A DNA stretch of 64,000 nt from an uncultured Selenomonadales bacterium (GTDB lineage Bacteria > Bacillota > Negativicutes > Selenomonadales > Selenomonadaceae): assembly GCA_900315155.1 (NCBI GenBank), contig OMYB01000003.1, positions 156,597 to 220,596 on the forward strand, written 5' to 3'. A model generated the notes under the pieces. The model had not been told where the DNA came from, ran no database searches, and saw only the letters and a list, made by a program, of their open reading frames with translations. This document shows positions 30,125 to 40,291 of the stretch, piece after piece. Both the position numbers and the translations under genes were made by a program. How positions within the stretch are numbered: the stretch's first letter is position 1; each line of letters opens with the position of its first letter.

Positions 30125-31654
30125 TTATAACGGGATATTCGCGTGCTTGCGGGCCGGGCGCGTCTCGCGCTTATTCGCGAGGGCGTTGAACGCCGTGACG
30201 ACCATCGGACGCGTCTCCGACGGCTCGATGACCATGTCCACGTAGCCGCGCTCTGCTGCGATATACGGGTTCGCGAAATCGCGCTTATACTCCTCCGTAC
30301 GGGCTTCCTTGTCCGGGTCCTTGCGGAAGATGATGTTTGCGGCACCGGACGGGCCCATGACGGCGATCTCTGCCGTCGGCCAGGCCATGACCTGATCGGC
30401 GCCGAGCTCGCGGCAGCACATGGCGATATAGGCACCGCCATACGCCTTGCGCGTGATAACCGTCACCTTCGGCACCGTGGCCTCACTGTAGGCAAACAGC
30501 ATCTTCGCGCCGTGGCGGATGATGCCCGTGTGCTCCTGATCGACACCCGGCAGAAAGCCCGGTACATCGACGAGCGTCAAGAGCGGGATGTTGAACGAAT
30601 CACAGAAGCGCACGAAGCGTGCAGCCTTGTCCGAAGCGTTGACATCGAGGCAGCCGGCCATGACCTTCGGCTGGTTCGCGACGACGCCGACGACGCGGCC
30701 ATCGACGCGGGCATAGCCGATGATGATGTTCGTCGCATAGAGCTCCTGGATCTCAAAGAACGCGCCGTTATCGACGATATGGCGGATGACATCCTTCATA
30801 TCGTACGGCATGTTCGGATTGTCCGGGATGATGCTGTCGAGTTCCTCGTCCTGACGGCTCGGATCGTCCGTCGGCTCCGTTTCCGGTGCGGTCTCTAGGT
30901 TGTTGGACGGCAGGAACGAGAGTAGCTCGCGGATCTTCTCGAAGCACTCTTCCTCGTTCTCGCACGCGAAATGCGCGACACCGGATTTCTCGTTGTGCGC
31001 GACAGCGCCGCCGAGTTCCTCCTGCGTGACTTTCTCGCCCGTGACCGTCTCGATGACGGCCGGGCCCGTGATGAACATCTGGCTCGTTTCCTTCACCATG
31101 AAGATGAAATCCGTGATGGCCGGGCTGTAGACGGCGCCGCCTGCGCACGGTCCCATGATGACGGAAATCTGCGGGACGACGCCCGAGGCAGCCGTATTGC
31201 GGAAAAAGATGCCGCCGAAACCGGAGAGCGCATCGATGCCCTCCTGGATGCGCGCACCGCCCGAGTCGTTGATGCCGATGCACGGTGCGCCGTTCTTCAG
31301 CGCGAGATCCTGCACTTTCCAGATCTTGTGTGCATGGGCCTGGCCGAGCGAACCGCCCGAAACCGTGAAATCCTGCGCATAAGCATAGACGAGGCGTCCG
31401 TTCACCGTGCCGTAGCCCGTGACGATACCGTCGCCCGGCAGGTCTTTCTTCTCCATGCCGAAATAGGTGCAGCGATGCTTCACGAACATGTCGAGCTCGA
31501 CGAAGCTGTCTTCATCGAAGAGCATCTCGAGGCGCTCGCGTGCCGTATGCTTGCCGCGCGCGTGCTGGCGCTCGATACGCGCTGCGCCGCCGCCCTCGCG
31601 GATATGCTCTTTTCTGGCCTCCATGTCCTCAATCTTTTCCTGAACCGTTGCCAT
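30125..31654 (-). CDS. mmdA: methylmalonyl-CoA decarboxylase alpha subunit (carboxyltransferase)
   Basis: 509 residues from [15 protein letters not shown] (AAGGAGG upstream). The protein has two crotonase-like carboxyltransferase halves: the N-terminal half with [19 protein letters not shown] and [14 protein letters not shown], the C-terminal half with [21 protein letters not shown] and [11 protein letters not shown]. It transfers CO2 from methylmalonyl-CoA to biotin on MmdC, giving propionyl-CoA; decarboxylation at the membrane beta subunit pumps Na+. Propionyl-CoA carboxylase beta subunit is the close alternative, but the separate small biotin carrier and the CoA transferase next door favour Mmd. 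The beta subunit gene is not in the window. Confidence 0.9.
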   Translation of the reverse strand: MATVQEKIEDMEARKEHIREGGGAARIERQHARGKHTARERLEMLFDEDSFVELDMFVKHRCTYFGMEKKDLPGDGIVTGYGTVNGRLVYAYAQDFTVSGGSLGQAHAHKIWKVQDLALKNGAPCIGINDSGGARIQEGIDALSGFGGIFFRNTAASGVVPQISVIMGPCAGGAVYSPAITDFIFMVKETSQMFITGPAVIETVTGEKVTQEELGGAVAHNEKSGVAHFACENEEECFEKIRELLSFLPSNNLETAPETEPTDDPSRQDEELDSIIPDNPNMPYDMKDVIRHIVDNGAFFEIQELYATNIIIGYARVDGRVVGVVANQPKVMAGCLDVNASDKAARFVRFCDSFNIPLLTLVDVPGFLPGVDQEHTGIIRHGAKMLFAYSEATVPKVTVITRKAYGGAYIAMCCRELGADQVMAWPTAEIAVMGPSGAANIIFRKDPDKEARTEEYKRDFANPYIAAERGYVDMVIEPSETRPMVVTAFNALANKRETRPARKHANIPL

Positions 31655-31744
31655 GAGTCGATGTTCCTCCTTCTTTTCAATCATTACTCTATTTTGCACT
31701 ATTTCCGGCAAAATTGCAAGTCACTTTTAGGAACAGGTAACAAT

Positions 31745-33289
31745 TTATTCTTTCTCCGGCTCTGAAGGTTCTGCAGGCTGAGGCGTATCCAGCTGCATCG
31801 TACCGGTCTTCTCATAGCGTTCATGCATCGCAAACGCCTCGCTGAGGATATGCGGCGTCTGCGCGTGGTGCGTGGCCTCGTCGGCGCGCTCGAAGTAGTC
31901 CATGAGCATCGGGCGGAAATCCGGATGCGCGCAGCGCTCGATGATCGTGCGGGCGCGCTCACGCGGGGATTTGCCGCGCAGGTCTGCGACGCCCTGCTCC
32001 GTGATGAGGATATCGACATCCTGCGCCGGATGATCGACGTGCGAGGCGAACGGCACGATGCAGGAAATGCGGCCATCCTGACGCGTCGACGGCGTATAGA
32101 AAATCGACAGGCTCGCGTTGCGTGCGAAATCGCCGCTGCCGCCGATGCCGTTCATCATGTGCGTGCCGCGGATGTGCGTGGAGTTCACGCTGCCGTAGAT
32201 ATCGGCCTCGATGGCTGTGTTCATCGCGATGACGCCGAGGCGGCGGATGACCTCCGCGGCATTTGCGATTTCTGCCGGGCGCAGCACGATATGCTTCTTG
32301 TATTTCGCAATATCCTTGAAGAAACGCTGCAGGCCGTCCGGCGATGGGCTGAATGCCGTGCCCGAGGCAATCTGCAGCCTGCCGGAATCGATGAGGTCGA
32401 GCATGCCGTCCTGGATGACCTCCGTATAGACGGTAAGGTGTGAGACATCGGCCTCGTTGAAGCCCGCGATGACGGCATTCGCGACGTTGCCGACGCCGCA
32501 CTGCAGCGGGAGCAGATGCTCCGGCATGCGCCCGGCGGCGATTTCCGCGCGGAAGAACGAAAGCGTGAGCTCGCTCATGCGCTGGGACAGCGCATCCGGC
32601 GCGCGCAGCTCGCGCGTCGTGTCCGCATTGTCGCTCGGTACAATGAACTGGATCTTGTCCGGCGTGCAGGGAATGAACGACGTGCCGATGCGGTCGCCCG
32701 GACGGATAATGGGGATAGGCAGGCGGTTCGGCGGATCGAGCGGTACATAGACATCATGCAGGCCCTCGATTTCCGCCGGCACAGCCGTGTTGATCTCGAC
32801 AATGACCGTCTTGGCATGCTGCACGTAGGATGCGGCATTGCCGACCGACGTCGTGGGGATAATGTTGCCCTCCTCCGTGATGGCACTCGCCTCGATGAGA
32901 GCGACGTCCTCGCGGCCGAAGAAGCCGCTGCGCGCCTGCTGGGCCATTTCCGAAAGATGGATATCGATGAAATCGACGTCACCGTGGTTGATGCGGTCGC
33001 GCAGTTCGCGGCTCGTCTGGAATGGCATGCGGTGACCGATGCCGTTGACCTTTGCGAGAGCCGAATCGAACTCCGGTCCCGTCGAGGCTCCCGTCCAGAT
33101 ATTGACCTTGAACGGATTTTTCTCCATGCGCGCAGCCAGTGCGAGCGGCGTGCTTTTCGGGTAGCCGGACGACGTAAAGCCGCTGCAGGCGACATTCATA
33201 TTGGGCTGGAAGAAGGCAGCAGCCTCCTCCGCCGAAACGATTTTGCTGTGCAGAGCCTTGCAGCGCACGCGATCCAAGATATCAGCCAT
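31745..33289 (-). CDS. succinate/propionate (acetyl-CoA hydrolase family) CoA transferase
   Basis: 514 residues of the Cat1/ScpC/AarC class of family I CoA transferases. CoA-binding loops include GFTSSGYPK, QCGVGNVANAV and GIGGSGDFARNA. The catalytic Glu lies in NTAIEADIYGSVNSTHI. Together with MmdA it would close the propionate cycle: propionyl-CoA plus succinate gives propionate plus succinyl-CoA. Acetate could also be a partner. GGGGAGG lies upstream. It is 90 bases before mmdA, same strand, so one operon or a shared read-through. A TTGT-N10-ACAA palindrome upstream suggests Rex control. Confidence 0.88.
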   Translation of the reverse strand: MADILDRVRCKALHSKIVSAEEAAAFFQPNMNVACSGFTSSGYPKSTPLALAARMEKNPFKVNIWTGASTGPEFDSALAKVNGIGHRMPFQTSRELRDRINHGDVDFIDIHLSEMAQQARSGFFGREDVALIEASAITEEGNIIPTTSVGNAASYVQHAKTVIVEINTAVPAEIEGLHDVYVPLDPPNRLPIPIIRPGDRIGTSFIPCTPDKIQFIVPSDNADTTRELRAPDALSQRMSELTLSFFRAEIAAGRMPEHLLPLQCGVGNVANAVIAGFNEADVSHLTVYTEVIQDGMLDLIDSGRLQIASGTAFSPSPDGLQRFFKDIAKYKKHIVLRPAEIANAAEVIRRLGVIAMNTAIEADIYGSVNSTHIRGTHMMNGIGGSGDFARNASLSIFYTPSTRQDGRISCIVPFASHVDHPAQDVDILITEQGVADLRGKSPRERARTIIERCAHPDFRPMLMDYFERADEATHHAQTPHILSEAFAMHERYEKTGTMQLDTPQPAEPSEPEKE

Positions 33290-33380
33290 AAAAGAAAACC
33301 TCCCCTGAGTTCCTCTTTTTCTTTCGTTTTAGTACCTGAGTTTCCTTATTTGTCACAATATTTCGAATGAGCTTCGAAAC

Positions 33381-33398
33381 TTGTATCTGAGTATACAA
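33381..33398. promoter_or_regulatory. 18-bp palindrome resembling a Rex operator
   Basis: TTGTATCTGAGTATACAA has perfect 6-base arms and the TTGT-N10-ACAA frame of Rex sites (typical form TTGTTAA or TTGTGAA with N4). It lies about 92 bases upstream of the CoA transferase start and next to rex. A second TTGTGACAA lies about 35 bases nearer the gene. Confidence 0.45.
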
Positions 33399-33401
33399 CG
33401 G

Positions 33402-33438
33402 AAAAAAACTGCCGTCAAGGAAAAACCTCAACGGCAGT
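33402..33438 (-). terminator. terminator after rex
   Basis: On the minus strand ACTGCCGT and ACGGCAGT form a perfect 8-bp stem (15-base loop) followed by a T run. It lies 6 bases beyond the rex stop. Confidence 0.85.
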
Positions 33439-33443
33439 GGAAA

Positions 33444-34091
33444 TCATTCATGGGTAATGTGGTAGGAGAGACTCGAAAGGCCAATAGAAAGGTCCTCGTT
33501 GACGATCTTGATCGTATCGGGCACCTCGATCTTGACCGGCGCAAAGTTCCAGATACCGCGAAGCCCTGCATCGACGAGCTGATCCGCAACCTCCTGCGCG
33601 AAGGCGGCAGGCACGGCGATAATGCCGATCTGGATCCGGCGCTCCTTCACGATGCTCTTGAGATTCTTCGTGTCCTCGACCTTCACGTGATTCACGCGCG
33701 TGCCGATGACGTTCGGGTCCTGGTCGAAAAGCGCGACAAGATTGAATCCGAGCGTCACGAAGTTCTGGAAATTCGCGAGCGCGACGCCGAGGTGGCCGAT
33801 GCCGACGATGGCGATGTTCCAGTGCCGGTTGAGGCCGAGGATATCGCCGACGTTGCGCTTGAGCTCGTTGACGTAGTAACCGACGCCCTTCTTGCCGAAC
33901 TGGCCGAACGACGCCAGGTCCTTGCGGATCTGCTCCGGCGTAATGCCGAGACGCCGTCCGAGCTCCTCCGACGAGATGATATCGATGCCTTCATCCTGCG
34001 CCAGGCGCAGCGTACGGAAATAGAGCGGCAGGCGGTCAATGGTCGCTTTTGATTTCGAGTTCGAGTTCTTTGCCGAGGCAGGCTGTTTCAT
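33444..34091 (-). CDS. rex: redox-sensing transcriptional repressor Rex
   Basis: 215 residues. Winged helix-turn-helix at about 20-75 (SSEELGRRLGITPEQIRKDL, FGQFGKKGVGYYV). The Rossmann NAD(H) domain has IVGIGHLGVAL (about 95), then LVALFDQDP and IGIIAVPAAFAQ; the C-terminal swap helix is present. Rex leaves its operators when NADH rises and so controls fermentation genes. It overlaps the O-antigen-ligase-like gene by ATGA and is the last gene of the valS run. Nearby candidate targets are the CoA transferase and mmd genes. Confidence 0.95.
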   Translation of the reverse strand: MKQPASAKNSNSKSKATIDRLPLYFRTLRLAQDEGIDIISSEELGRRLGITPEQIRKDLASFGQFGKKGVGYYVNELKRNVGDILGLNRHWNIAIVGIGHLGVALANFQNFVTLGFNLVALFDQDPNVIGTRVNHVKVEDTKNLKSIVKERRIQIGIIAVPAAFAQEVADQLVDAGLRGIWNFAPVKIEVPDTIKIVNEDLSIGLSSLSYHITHE

Positions 34092-35539
34092 GCCTCTTCC
34101 CCCTTTTTCCCTGCGCCCTCCTGCACGCTGCGGTCCGGCCAGCCACGGTAGCCTGGCATGAGTGCGATGGCACCCACAAGGCCCGCCATGTGCCAGAGCA
34201 GCATCGAGGTCGGAATGTTGAAGAGCAGGTCATCCGTGAAACCGTTGAGCGCCACGGAAAGGATGGCGAGGCCGAGACCGAGCGATGCGCTGCCGAGGAC
34301 CTGTGCATCCGTCCAGGAGCGCAGATGCTTCCAGTCGAAGCGCGGCTTTTCCGGTTCCTCCGGTTTCAGGCTTTCCTGCACGCTCGCGAGCTCACCGTCG
34401 ATACCGTCCTCCCTCAGGTCGAACGGCTGCGGCTCCCGCTGCACGGGCTCCGGCTCGCGGAACCGGGCGCGAAGCGCCGTCACCATCGAGCCGAAGAAAT
34501 ACCAGAGGAAAGCCGCTGCGCCGGGCAGGCCGATTTCCGCCGCGTAATTCAGGTAAAGGTTATGGGCGTGGACAATCTTGATGTACTCGCCCTGCATGTA
34601 GAAATCATACGTCGGATAGACCATCCAGTACGCACCCCAGCCGATGCCGAGGAACGGATGGTCACCGATCATCGCGATCGTGGACTCCCAGAACGCGAGG
34701 CGCATCTCCGCCGACGTATCCATCTTCGTGAAAACGGATGTCACGCGGTCCAAAAGCACGGGGTCGAACAGGAGCGCGCCGCCTGCGAGCACGACGAAAG
34801 CCACGAGAATGCGCCAGTCGCGCAGCAGCCCGTAGATCGCCACGATGATGGCGATGACGAGCAGCGCACCGCGCGCGTACGTCAGAGCGAGGCAGCCGAG
34901 CATCCCGATCAGCAGGAGCCCGAGCACGATGCGTTTCTCTTTATCCTCCGCTTTCACGAAGAAGCCGAACGCCACGCAGATCGCGGCATCGAGGTATCCC
35001 GCAAAGATATTCGGATTCACCCACGTCGAGAAAATCCGCTTCGTGAGCTCGGGGAACGCACTCGCATCCACCCAGGCCACATCGCTGGCCGAGATGCCGA
35101 AAGCGGCCTGATAGAACCCGTAGAGCACGCAGCACACGGCAGACATCCCCAGAGCCACGACGAGCTCCCGCACCTGCCCCGCATCGCGCACGATCTGTCC
35201 GAACAGCAGATAGACCGCGAGATAAACGAGCACGAGGTTATACCAGTTGTAGAAGCTGAATCCCCGGTCCGGCGACACGAGAATGGACGCCGCACTCAGC
35301 AGCACGAACAGTCCGACGGGGATATCCATCGGCAGATGGCGGAAATGGAAACCCTGGTCGAGCTTTGCCCGCACGAGCATGAGCACAAAGCCCAGCAGCA
35401 GGGCGAGCTCCGCACCGAGCGGCCAGAGTGCCAGCAGGAACGCGCCCGCCAGCGTGGCGTACCACGAACCGTTGCGCAGGAGCCGCACGCGGTTTCTGCG
35501 CTGGTAGTCCCTGCGCTTTTCTCTCATATCATTGTTCAA
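34088..35539 (-). CDS. O-antigen ligase / Wzy-like membrane polymerase
   Basis: 483 residues with about 11-12 membrane segments. The Wzy_C/O-antigen ligase core lies in the second half: the periplasmic loop with RLAFWESTIAMIGDHPFLGI and HAHNLYLNYAAEIGLPG, where Arg and His are the typical catalytic residues. Such proteins join or polymerise surface glycans at the periplasmic side. A TTG at 35539 is preferred because GGAGGGAGGGAAAG lies just before it; an ATG at 35527 is the alternative. It overlaps folC by 11 bases. A loop of about 60 charged residues (about 360-420) lies before the last helices. No other glycan genes nearby, so the substrate is unknown. Confidence 0.75.
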   Translation of the reverse strand: MNNDMREKRRDYQRRNRVRLLRNGSWYATLAGAFLLALWPLGAELALLLGFVLMLVRAKLDQGFHFRHLPMDIPVGLFVLLSAASILVSPDRGFSFYNWYNLVLVYLAVYLLFGQIVRDAGQVRELVVALGMSAVCCVLYGFYQAAFGISASDVAWVDASAFPELTKRIFSTWVNPNIFAGYLDAAICVAFGFFVKAEDKEKRIVLGLLLIGMLGCLALTYARGALLVIAIIVAIYGLLRDWRILVAFVVLAGGALLFDPVLLDRVTSVFTKMDTSAEMRLAFWESTIAMIGDHPFLGIGWGAYWMVYPTYDFYMQGEYIKIVHAHNLYLNYAAEIGLPGAAAFLWYFFGSMVTALRARFREPEPVQREPQPFDLREDGIDGELASVQESLKPEEPEKPRFDWKHLRSWTDAQVLGSASLGLGLAILSVALNGFTDDLLFNIPTSMLLWHMAGLVGAIALMPGYRGWPDRSVQEGAGKKGEEA

Positions 35540-36875
35540 CGGCTTTCCCTCCCTCCGGGGCACCTGCAGCCTGCTGCCGCTCGATCAGCCGCTGGCGCAG
35601 GCCACCCACGAGGTAAAGCGAACCAGCGAGCACGAGAAGCTTTTCCCTGTCCGCAAGCTCGATTGCCCGCGCGAGGGCTTCGCCGTTATCTGCAAAGGCC
35701 TCCACATGCTGGCAGAGCGGCGCAGCCTGCCTGGCGATCGTCTCCGGCAGTTCCGCGCGCGCCGACTGCGGCGTCGTTACGACGACCGTATCATTCGGCC
35801 GCAGGAGCGTGCGGAGCATCGTTTCAATATCCTTATCGCGCAGGATGCCGAGCAGCAGCACACGCTGCTGCGACGGAAAAATCTCATCGAGGCTCGCGCG
35901 CAGTCCACGCATGCCATCGGGGTTATGCGCCCCGTCGACGATCACGGCCTGCCCGCCGATATCGAGTCGCTCGAAGCGCGCGGGCCAGCTCACGAGCCGG
36001 AGTGCTTCATGGATAGCCTGGCCCGTGATGCGCTCCTCGCCGCCATTGTGGAGCAGCCATGCCGTCATGACGGACACGGCCGCATTGTTCACCTGGTACG
36101 TGCCGAGCAGATGAAGCTGGTACGGCTCCTGCGCGATGCCGAGCAGGGATGAAGTAAACGCCACCTGCTGCATCCGCCCGTCACAACCGGAAAATTCCAT
36201 CCGGAAATCCGGTCCTGCCACAAACAAGTCCGCATTCTTTTCCCCGGCGCGCTGGCGGATGATCTCGAGAGGCATGCCCGTCGCCGCTGTGACGACGGGT
36301 ACGCCCTCTTTGATGATGCCCGCCTTGTTATCGGCAATGCTCTCGATCGTACCGCCGAGGATATGCGCATGCTCGAATGTCACATTCGTGATGACGGAGA
36401 TATCCGGCATAATGACATTCGTCGAGTCGAGCAGGCCGCCGAGGCCGACCTCGATGACCGCGTACTCGACATGATGCTGTGCGAACAGATAGAAGCCCAG
36501 CGCCGTCAGCACCTCGAACTGGGTCGGGCACTCCTCGCCCTCCGCGAGCATCTGCTCCACGAAGCGGCGGATCTCCGTCAGCCCCGCAGCAAACTCCTTT
36601 TCCGACACGGGCTGCCCATCAATCTGGATGCGCTCCGTATAGGAAACGAGATGCGGGGAACTGTAGAATCCCGCATGAATCCCGCTTGCCGCGAGCACAC
36701 CGGCCAGCATGGCCGAGACCGAGCCCTTGCCATTCGTTCCGGTCACGTGGATCGTATGGTAGGTATCCTGCGGATTGCCGAGGAGTTCCATGAGGCGCCG
36801 GATGCGCTGCAGGCCGAGCCGAACCCCAAACGTCTCCAGCTCCACCAGCCAATCCAGCGATTCCTGATAATCCAT
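35529..36875 (-). CDS. folC: bifunctional folylpolyglutamate / dihydrofolate synthase
   Basis: 448 residues from MDYQESLDWL (GGAGAAAACA upstream). The Mur-ligase-type ATP site is HVTGTNGKGSVSAM (about 45-58). TFEHAHILGGTIESIADNKAG and VDGAHNPDGMRGL are the folate ligase signatures. It adds glutamates to folates and can make dihydrofolate from dihydropteroate. It lies 23 bases after valS and ends inside the ligase-like gene, in the common valS-folC order of Firmicutes. No lesions. Confidence 0.93.
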   Translation of the reverse strand: MDYQESLDWLVELETFGVRLGLQRIRRLMELLGNPQDTYHTIHVTGTNGKGSVSAMLAGVLAASGIHAGFYSSPHLVSYTERIQIDGQPVSEKEFAAGLTEIRRFVEQMLAEGEECPTQFEVLTALGFYLFAQHHVEYAVIEVGLGGLLDSTNVIMPDISVITNVTFEHAHILGGTIESIADNKAGIIKEGVPVVTAATGMPLEIIRQRAGEKNADLFVAGPDFRMEFSGCDGRMQQVAFTSSLLGIAQEPYQLHLLGTYQVNNAAVSVMTAWLLHNGGEERITGQAIHEALRLVSWPARFERLDIGGQAVIVDGAHNPDGMRGLRASLDEIFPSQQRVLLLGILRDKDIETMLRTLLRPNDTVVVTTPQSARAELPETIARQAAPLCQHVEAFADNGEALARAIELADREKLLVLAGSLYLVGGLRQRLIERQQAAGAPEGGKAVEQ

Positions 36876-36898
36876 TGTTTTCTCCTGCTTATCCCACA

Positions 36899-39574
36899 TC
36901 AGAGTTTGGCCAGATCCTGGATGCGGCTCTCAATGGAGGTCTTTTTCTCCTCATATCCCTTGAGCTTCTCGCGCTCGCCCTCGACCACCTGTGCCGGAGC
37001 TTTCTTGAGGAAGCCCTCGTTGCCGAGTTTCTTCGTGAGGCGGCCGATCTCTTTCTCGAGTTTTTCCAACTCCTTGTTGAGGCGGGCCGTTTCCTTCTCG
37101 ACATCGATGAGTCCCTTGAGCGGCAGGTAGATCTCGACGCCCTGGATGACGCCGGCCATCGCATTCTCCGGCTTCTCCGCGCCCTGCGGCAGCAGTGTGA
37201 CCGGCTCGGCAGCGGCGAGCGTCGTGAGATAGCTCTGGTGCGTCTCAAAGACCGGGCGCAGAGACTCCTCCTTGAAGTTCAGGATGACTTCGCTGTGCTT
37301 GCCCGGAGCTGCACCGACCTCGGCGCGCAGGTTGCGGACCGTCTTGATGGTCTCCATGATGGCCGTCATCTGCGCCTCGATCGCGTCGCTGATACGGTTC
37401 TCGTCCGCTTTCGGCCATTCGCTGATCATGATGCTTCGGATGTCTGCATCATGCGGCACTTTCTGCCAGATTTCCTCCGTGATGAACGGCATGAACGGAT
37501 GCAGCAGGCGCAGCGTATGCTCGAGGACATAGGACAGGACGTAGAGCGCCGTGTTGCGTGCGCGCTCGTTCTCCTTGTCGTAGAGGCGCGCTTTCGTGAG
37601 CTCGATGTACCAGTCACAGAACTCGTTCCAGATGAAGTCCTCGATCATGCGGCCGGCCTCGCCGAGCTCGAACTTATCGAGGTTCTCCGTGACGTCGCGT
37701 ACCGTGTGCGCATAGCGCGAAAGGATCCACCGGTCGGCCAGCGTGTAGTCACTCTCCTCCGGCACAAAGCTGCGGTCGAAACCCTCGAGGTTCATGAGCA
37801 TGTAGCGTGAAGCGTTCCAAAGCTTGTTCGCGAAGTTGCGGGCGCTCTCGACGCGCTCCCAATAGAAACGCATATCGTTGCCCGGCGTGTTGCCCGTGAT
37901 GAGCATAAAACGCAGCGTATCCGCGCCGTATTTGTCGATGACTTCCACGGGATCGATGCCGTTGCCGAGCGATTTCGACATTTTGCGGCCCTGGCTGTCG
38001 CGCACGAGGCCGTGGATGAAGACATGGTGGAACGGCACATCCTTGCCGAACTCGAGCCCCATCATGACCATGCGGGCGACCCAGAAGAAGATGATATCGT
38101 AACCCGTCACGAGCGTTGCCGTCGGGTAGAACTGCTCAAGCTCCGGCGTCTTTTCCGGCCAGCCGAACGTCTCGAACGGCCAGAGACCAGAGCTGAACCA
38201 CGTGTCGAGCACGTCCTCATCCTGATGGATATGTTTGCTGTGGCAATGCGGGCACTCCGTGAGATCCGTTCGGCTCACGCTCGTCTCGCCGCAGTCATCG
38301 CAGTACCAGGCCGGGATTCGATGGCCCCACCAGAGCTGGCGCGAAATGCACCAGTCGCGGATGTTCTCGAGCCACTGGATGTAGATTTTCGTGAAACGCT
38401 CCGGCACGAACTGGATGCGGCCATCTTTGACGGCCTCAATCGCCGGTTTCGCGAGACCATCCATTTTTACGAACCACTGCTTCGACACGAGCGGCTCGAT
38501 CGTGCTATGGCAGCGCGAGCAGTGGCCGACCGCATGCTCATGCTCCTCGACCGAGACGAGCACGCCCGTCTCCTCAAGCTCCTTCACGAGAGCTTTGCGG
38601 CACTCGTAGCGGTCCATGCCCTCGTATTTGCCGGCACCCGCGAGCATCTTGCCATCGTTGCCGATGACCTTGATCTGCTCAAGATGGTGGCGCTCGCCCA
38701 TTTCAAAGTCGTTCGGATCGTGTGCCGGCGTGACCTTGACGGCGCCCGTGCCGAACTTCGGATCGACGTATTCATCGGCAAACAGCGGGATACGGCGGTT
38801 CACGATCGGCAGGATCAGCGTCTTGCCGACGAGATCCTTATAGCGTTCGTCATCCGGATGCACGGCGACGCCCGTATCACCGAACATCGTCTCCGGGCGC
38901 GTCGTCGCGATCTCAACGTACTGATCCGTGCCCTCGACCTGGTAGCGCAGATGCCAGAGATGCCCCTGCTCCGTCTCGTGCTCGACCTCGATATCGGAAA
39001 TGGCCGTGTTGCAGGACGGGCACCAGTTCGTGATGCGCGTGCCCTGATAAATGAGCCCTTTTTCGTAGAGGGAGACAAAGACCTCACGCACGGCACGCGA
39101 GCAGCCCTCGTCCATCGTGAAGCGTTCGCGATCCCAGTCGAGAGAGGAGCCGAGCGAGCGCAGCTGGTACATAATGCGGTCGCCGAATGTTTTCTTCCAG
39201 TCCCAGACGCGCTCGAGGAATTTCTCACGGCCGAGCTCGTAGCGGTTCGTTCCCTCTTCGCGCAGCTTGCCCTCTACCTTGGCCTGCGTCGCGATGCCTG
39301 CGTGGTCACAGCCCGGAATCCATACCGTGTTGTAGCCCTGCATGCGATGGTAGCGGATGAGGATATCCTGCAGCGTATTGTCGAGCGCGTGGCCCATGTG
39401 CAGCTGCCCCGTCACGTTCGGGGGCGGGATAACCATGCTGTACGGCTTCTTGCTCTTGTCTACCTCTACATGGAAGAACTTATTTTCCTCCCAGAACTGA
39501 TACCACTTCTTTTCAAAGGATTGCGGGTCGTACACCTTCGGAATGTTGTTGCCCTGCTCTTCTTTCTCAGCCAT
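36899..39574 (-). CDS. valS: valyl-tRNA synthetase
   Basis: 891 residues, class Ia synthetase. [13 protein letters not shown] holds the HIGH site (HMGH, about 60) and KMSKSLGNG the KMSKS loop (about 530). The editing CP1 domain lies between ([19 protein letters not shown]), with a zinc cluster ([13 protein letters not shown]). The C-terminal tRNA-binding coiled coil starts about residue 825 ([20 protein letters not shown]). It charges tRNA-Val and hydrolyses mischarged Thr. AGGAGGATTTTC precedes the ATG. No T-box sequence is visible in the 166-base leader. Confidence 0.97.
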   Translation of the reverse strand: MAEKEEQGNNIPKVYDPQSFEKKWYQFWEENKFFHVEVDKSKKPYSMVIPPPNVTGQLHMGHALDNTLQDILIRYHRMQGYNTVWIPGCDHAGIATQAKVEGKLREEGTNRYELGREKFLERVWDWKKTFGDRIMYQLRSLGSSLDWDRERFTMDEGCSRAVREVFVSLYEKGLIYQGTRITNWCPSCNTAISDIEVEHETEQGHLWHLRYQVEGTDQYVEIATTRPETMFGDTGVAVHPDDERYKDLVGKTLILPIVNRRIPLFADEYVDPKFGTGAVKVTPAHDPNDFEMGERHHLEQIKVIGNDGKMLAGAGKYEGMDRYECRKALVKELEETGVLVSVEEHEHAVGHCSRCHSTIEPLVSKQWFVKMDGLAKPAIEAVKDGRIQFVPERFTKIYIQWLENIRDWCISRQLWWGHRIPAWYCDDCGETSVSRTDLTECPHCHSKHIHQDEDVLDTWFSSGLWPFETFGWPEKTPELEQFYPTATLVTGYDIIFFWVARMVMMGLEFGKDVPFHHVFIHGLVRDSQGRKMSKSLGNGIDPVEVIDKYGADTLRFMLITGNTPGNDMRFYWERVESARNFANKLWNASRYMLMNLEGFDRSFVPEESDYTLADRWILSRYAHTVRDVTENLDKFELGEAGRMIEDFIWNEFCDWYIELTKARLYDKENERARNTALYVLSYVLEHTLRLLHPFMPFITEEIWQKVPHDADIRSIMISEWPKADENRISDAIEAQMTAIMETIKTVRNLRAEVGAAPGKHSEVILNFKEESLRPVFETHQSYLTTLAAAEPVTLLPQGAEKPENAMAGVIQGVEIYLPLKGLIDVEKETARLNKELEKLEKEIGRLTKKLGNEGFLKKAPAQVVEGEREKLKGYEEKKTSIESRIQDLAKL

Positions 39575-39621
39575 GAAAATCCTCCTGACATATACTTTCG
39601 ATACTCAGATGCAAAAAGTGC

Positions 39622-39655
39622 AAAAAGCGCTTCCGTCCCAAAGGACGAAAGCGCT
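39622..39655 (-). terminator. strong hairpin before valS
   Basis: On the minus strand a 13-bp stem (AGCGCTTTCGTCC with GGACGGAAGCGCT, one G-T pair) and a TTTG loop are followed by TTTTTGCAC. It most likely ends the 106-residue gene; a role as a valS attenuator is possible but no antiterminator or T-box is seen. Confidence 0.75.
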
Positions 39656-39740
39656 TTGCTTCTCATCGCTTTTTCCGTAATCGCTTGTAAGTCTAGCACA
39701 TTTAAAGGAAAAAATCAATGTACTGACAGAATCCCGGCGA

Positions 39741-40061
39741 TCAGCCAAGGCGCATGAACGAGGCCTGCTCGTCCATCTGCCAACGGCGGAGCATCGCGGA
39801 CTCCTCGCTGTCAGCGCGGCTGTAGTTAACGCATACCGCACTGCCCATCTGCCACGGCTCTTTCTCCAGGCGTTCTTTCAGAGCCTCCATGAAATCGCGC
39901 GTCGCGAGCGGGCTGGCACCGTCCGACAGCTGCTCGAGCTTCATTTCCTTCGAACGCGTATCGTACGTGATATGTCCATCCAGCGTCATATCCGTGCCCA
40001 GGCTGTACTGGATGTCCTTGACGCCATTCCGCTCCGCGTTAATTTTCACCCATGCAAACAT
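39741..40061 (-). CDS. uncharacterised small protein
   Basis: 106 residues, not recognised. An alpha/beta soluble protein: MFAWVKINAERNGVKDIQY start, a strand pair DMTLDGHITYDT, a helical middle (FMEALKERLEKEPWQM) and a Ser/Glu-rich end. AAAGGGGG lies before the ATG, and a strong terminator follows, so it is a separate unit upstream of valS. The coding signal is good; the function is unknown. Confidence 0.6.
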   Translation of the reverse strand: MFAWVKINAERNGVKDIQYSLGTDMTLDGHITYDTRSKEMKLEQLSDGASPLATRDFMEALKERLEKEPWQMGSAVCVNYSRADSEESAMLRRWQMDEQASFMRLG

Positions 40062-40291
40062 GCTGATAACCCCCTTTAGTACTTTATCGTATCTCGGCTT
40101 TATTCGCCGTCTTTATCTTGTCTATAGTATACAATAGCCGACACGAAAACACAAGCCTTTTTGGGGGCAAAAGCTAGGAAAGCTAACACTCACGCGCCAT
40201 ATGGACGTCATCACTAATTGCGCTGGCGACTAAGTGTAAACCTGTAAACCAATCTGTCAATAATAATAAAACAGATAAAAACTGCATATGC

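Noticed and set aside
39575..39740. T-box riboswitch in front of valS
   Set aside because: A strong hairpin is present, but no T-box antiterminator sequence or specifier stem is visible and the leader is short; called a terminator.
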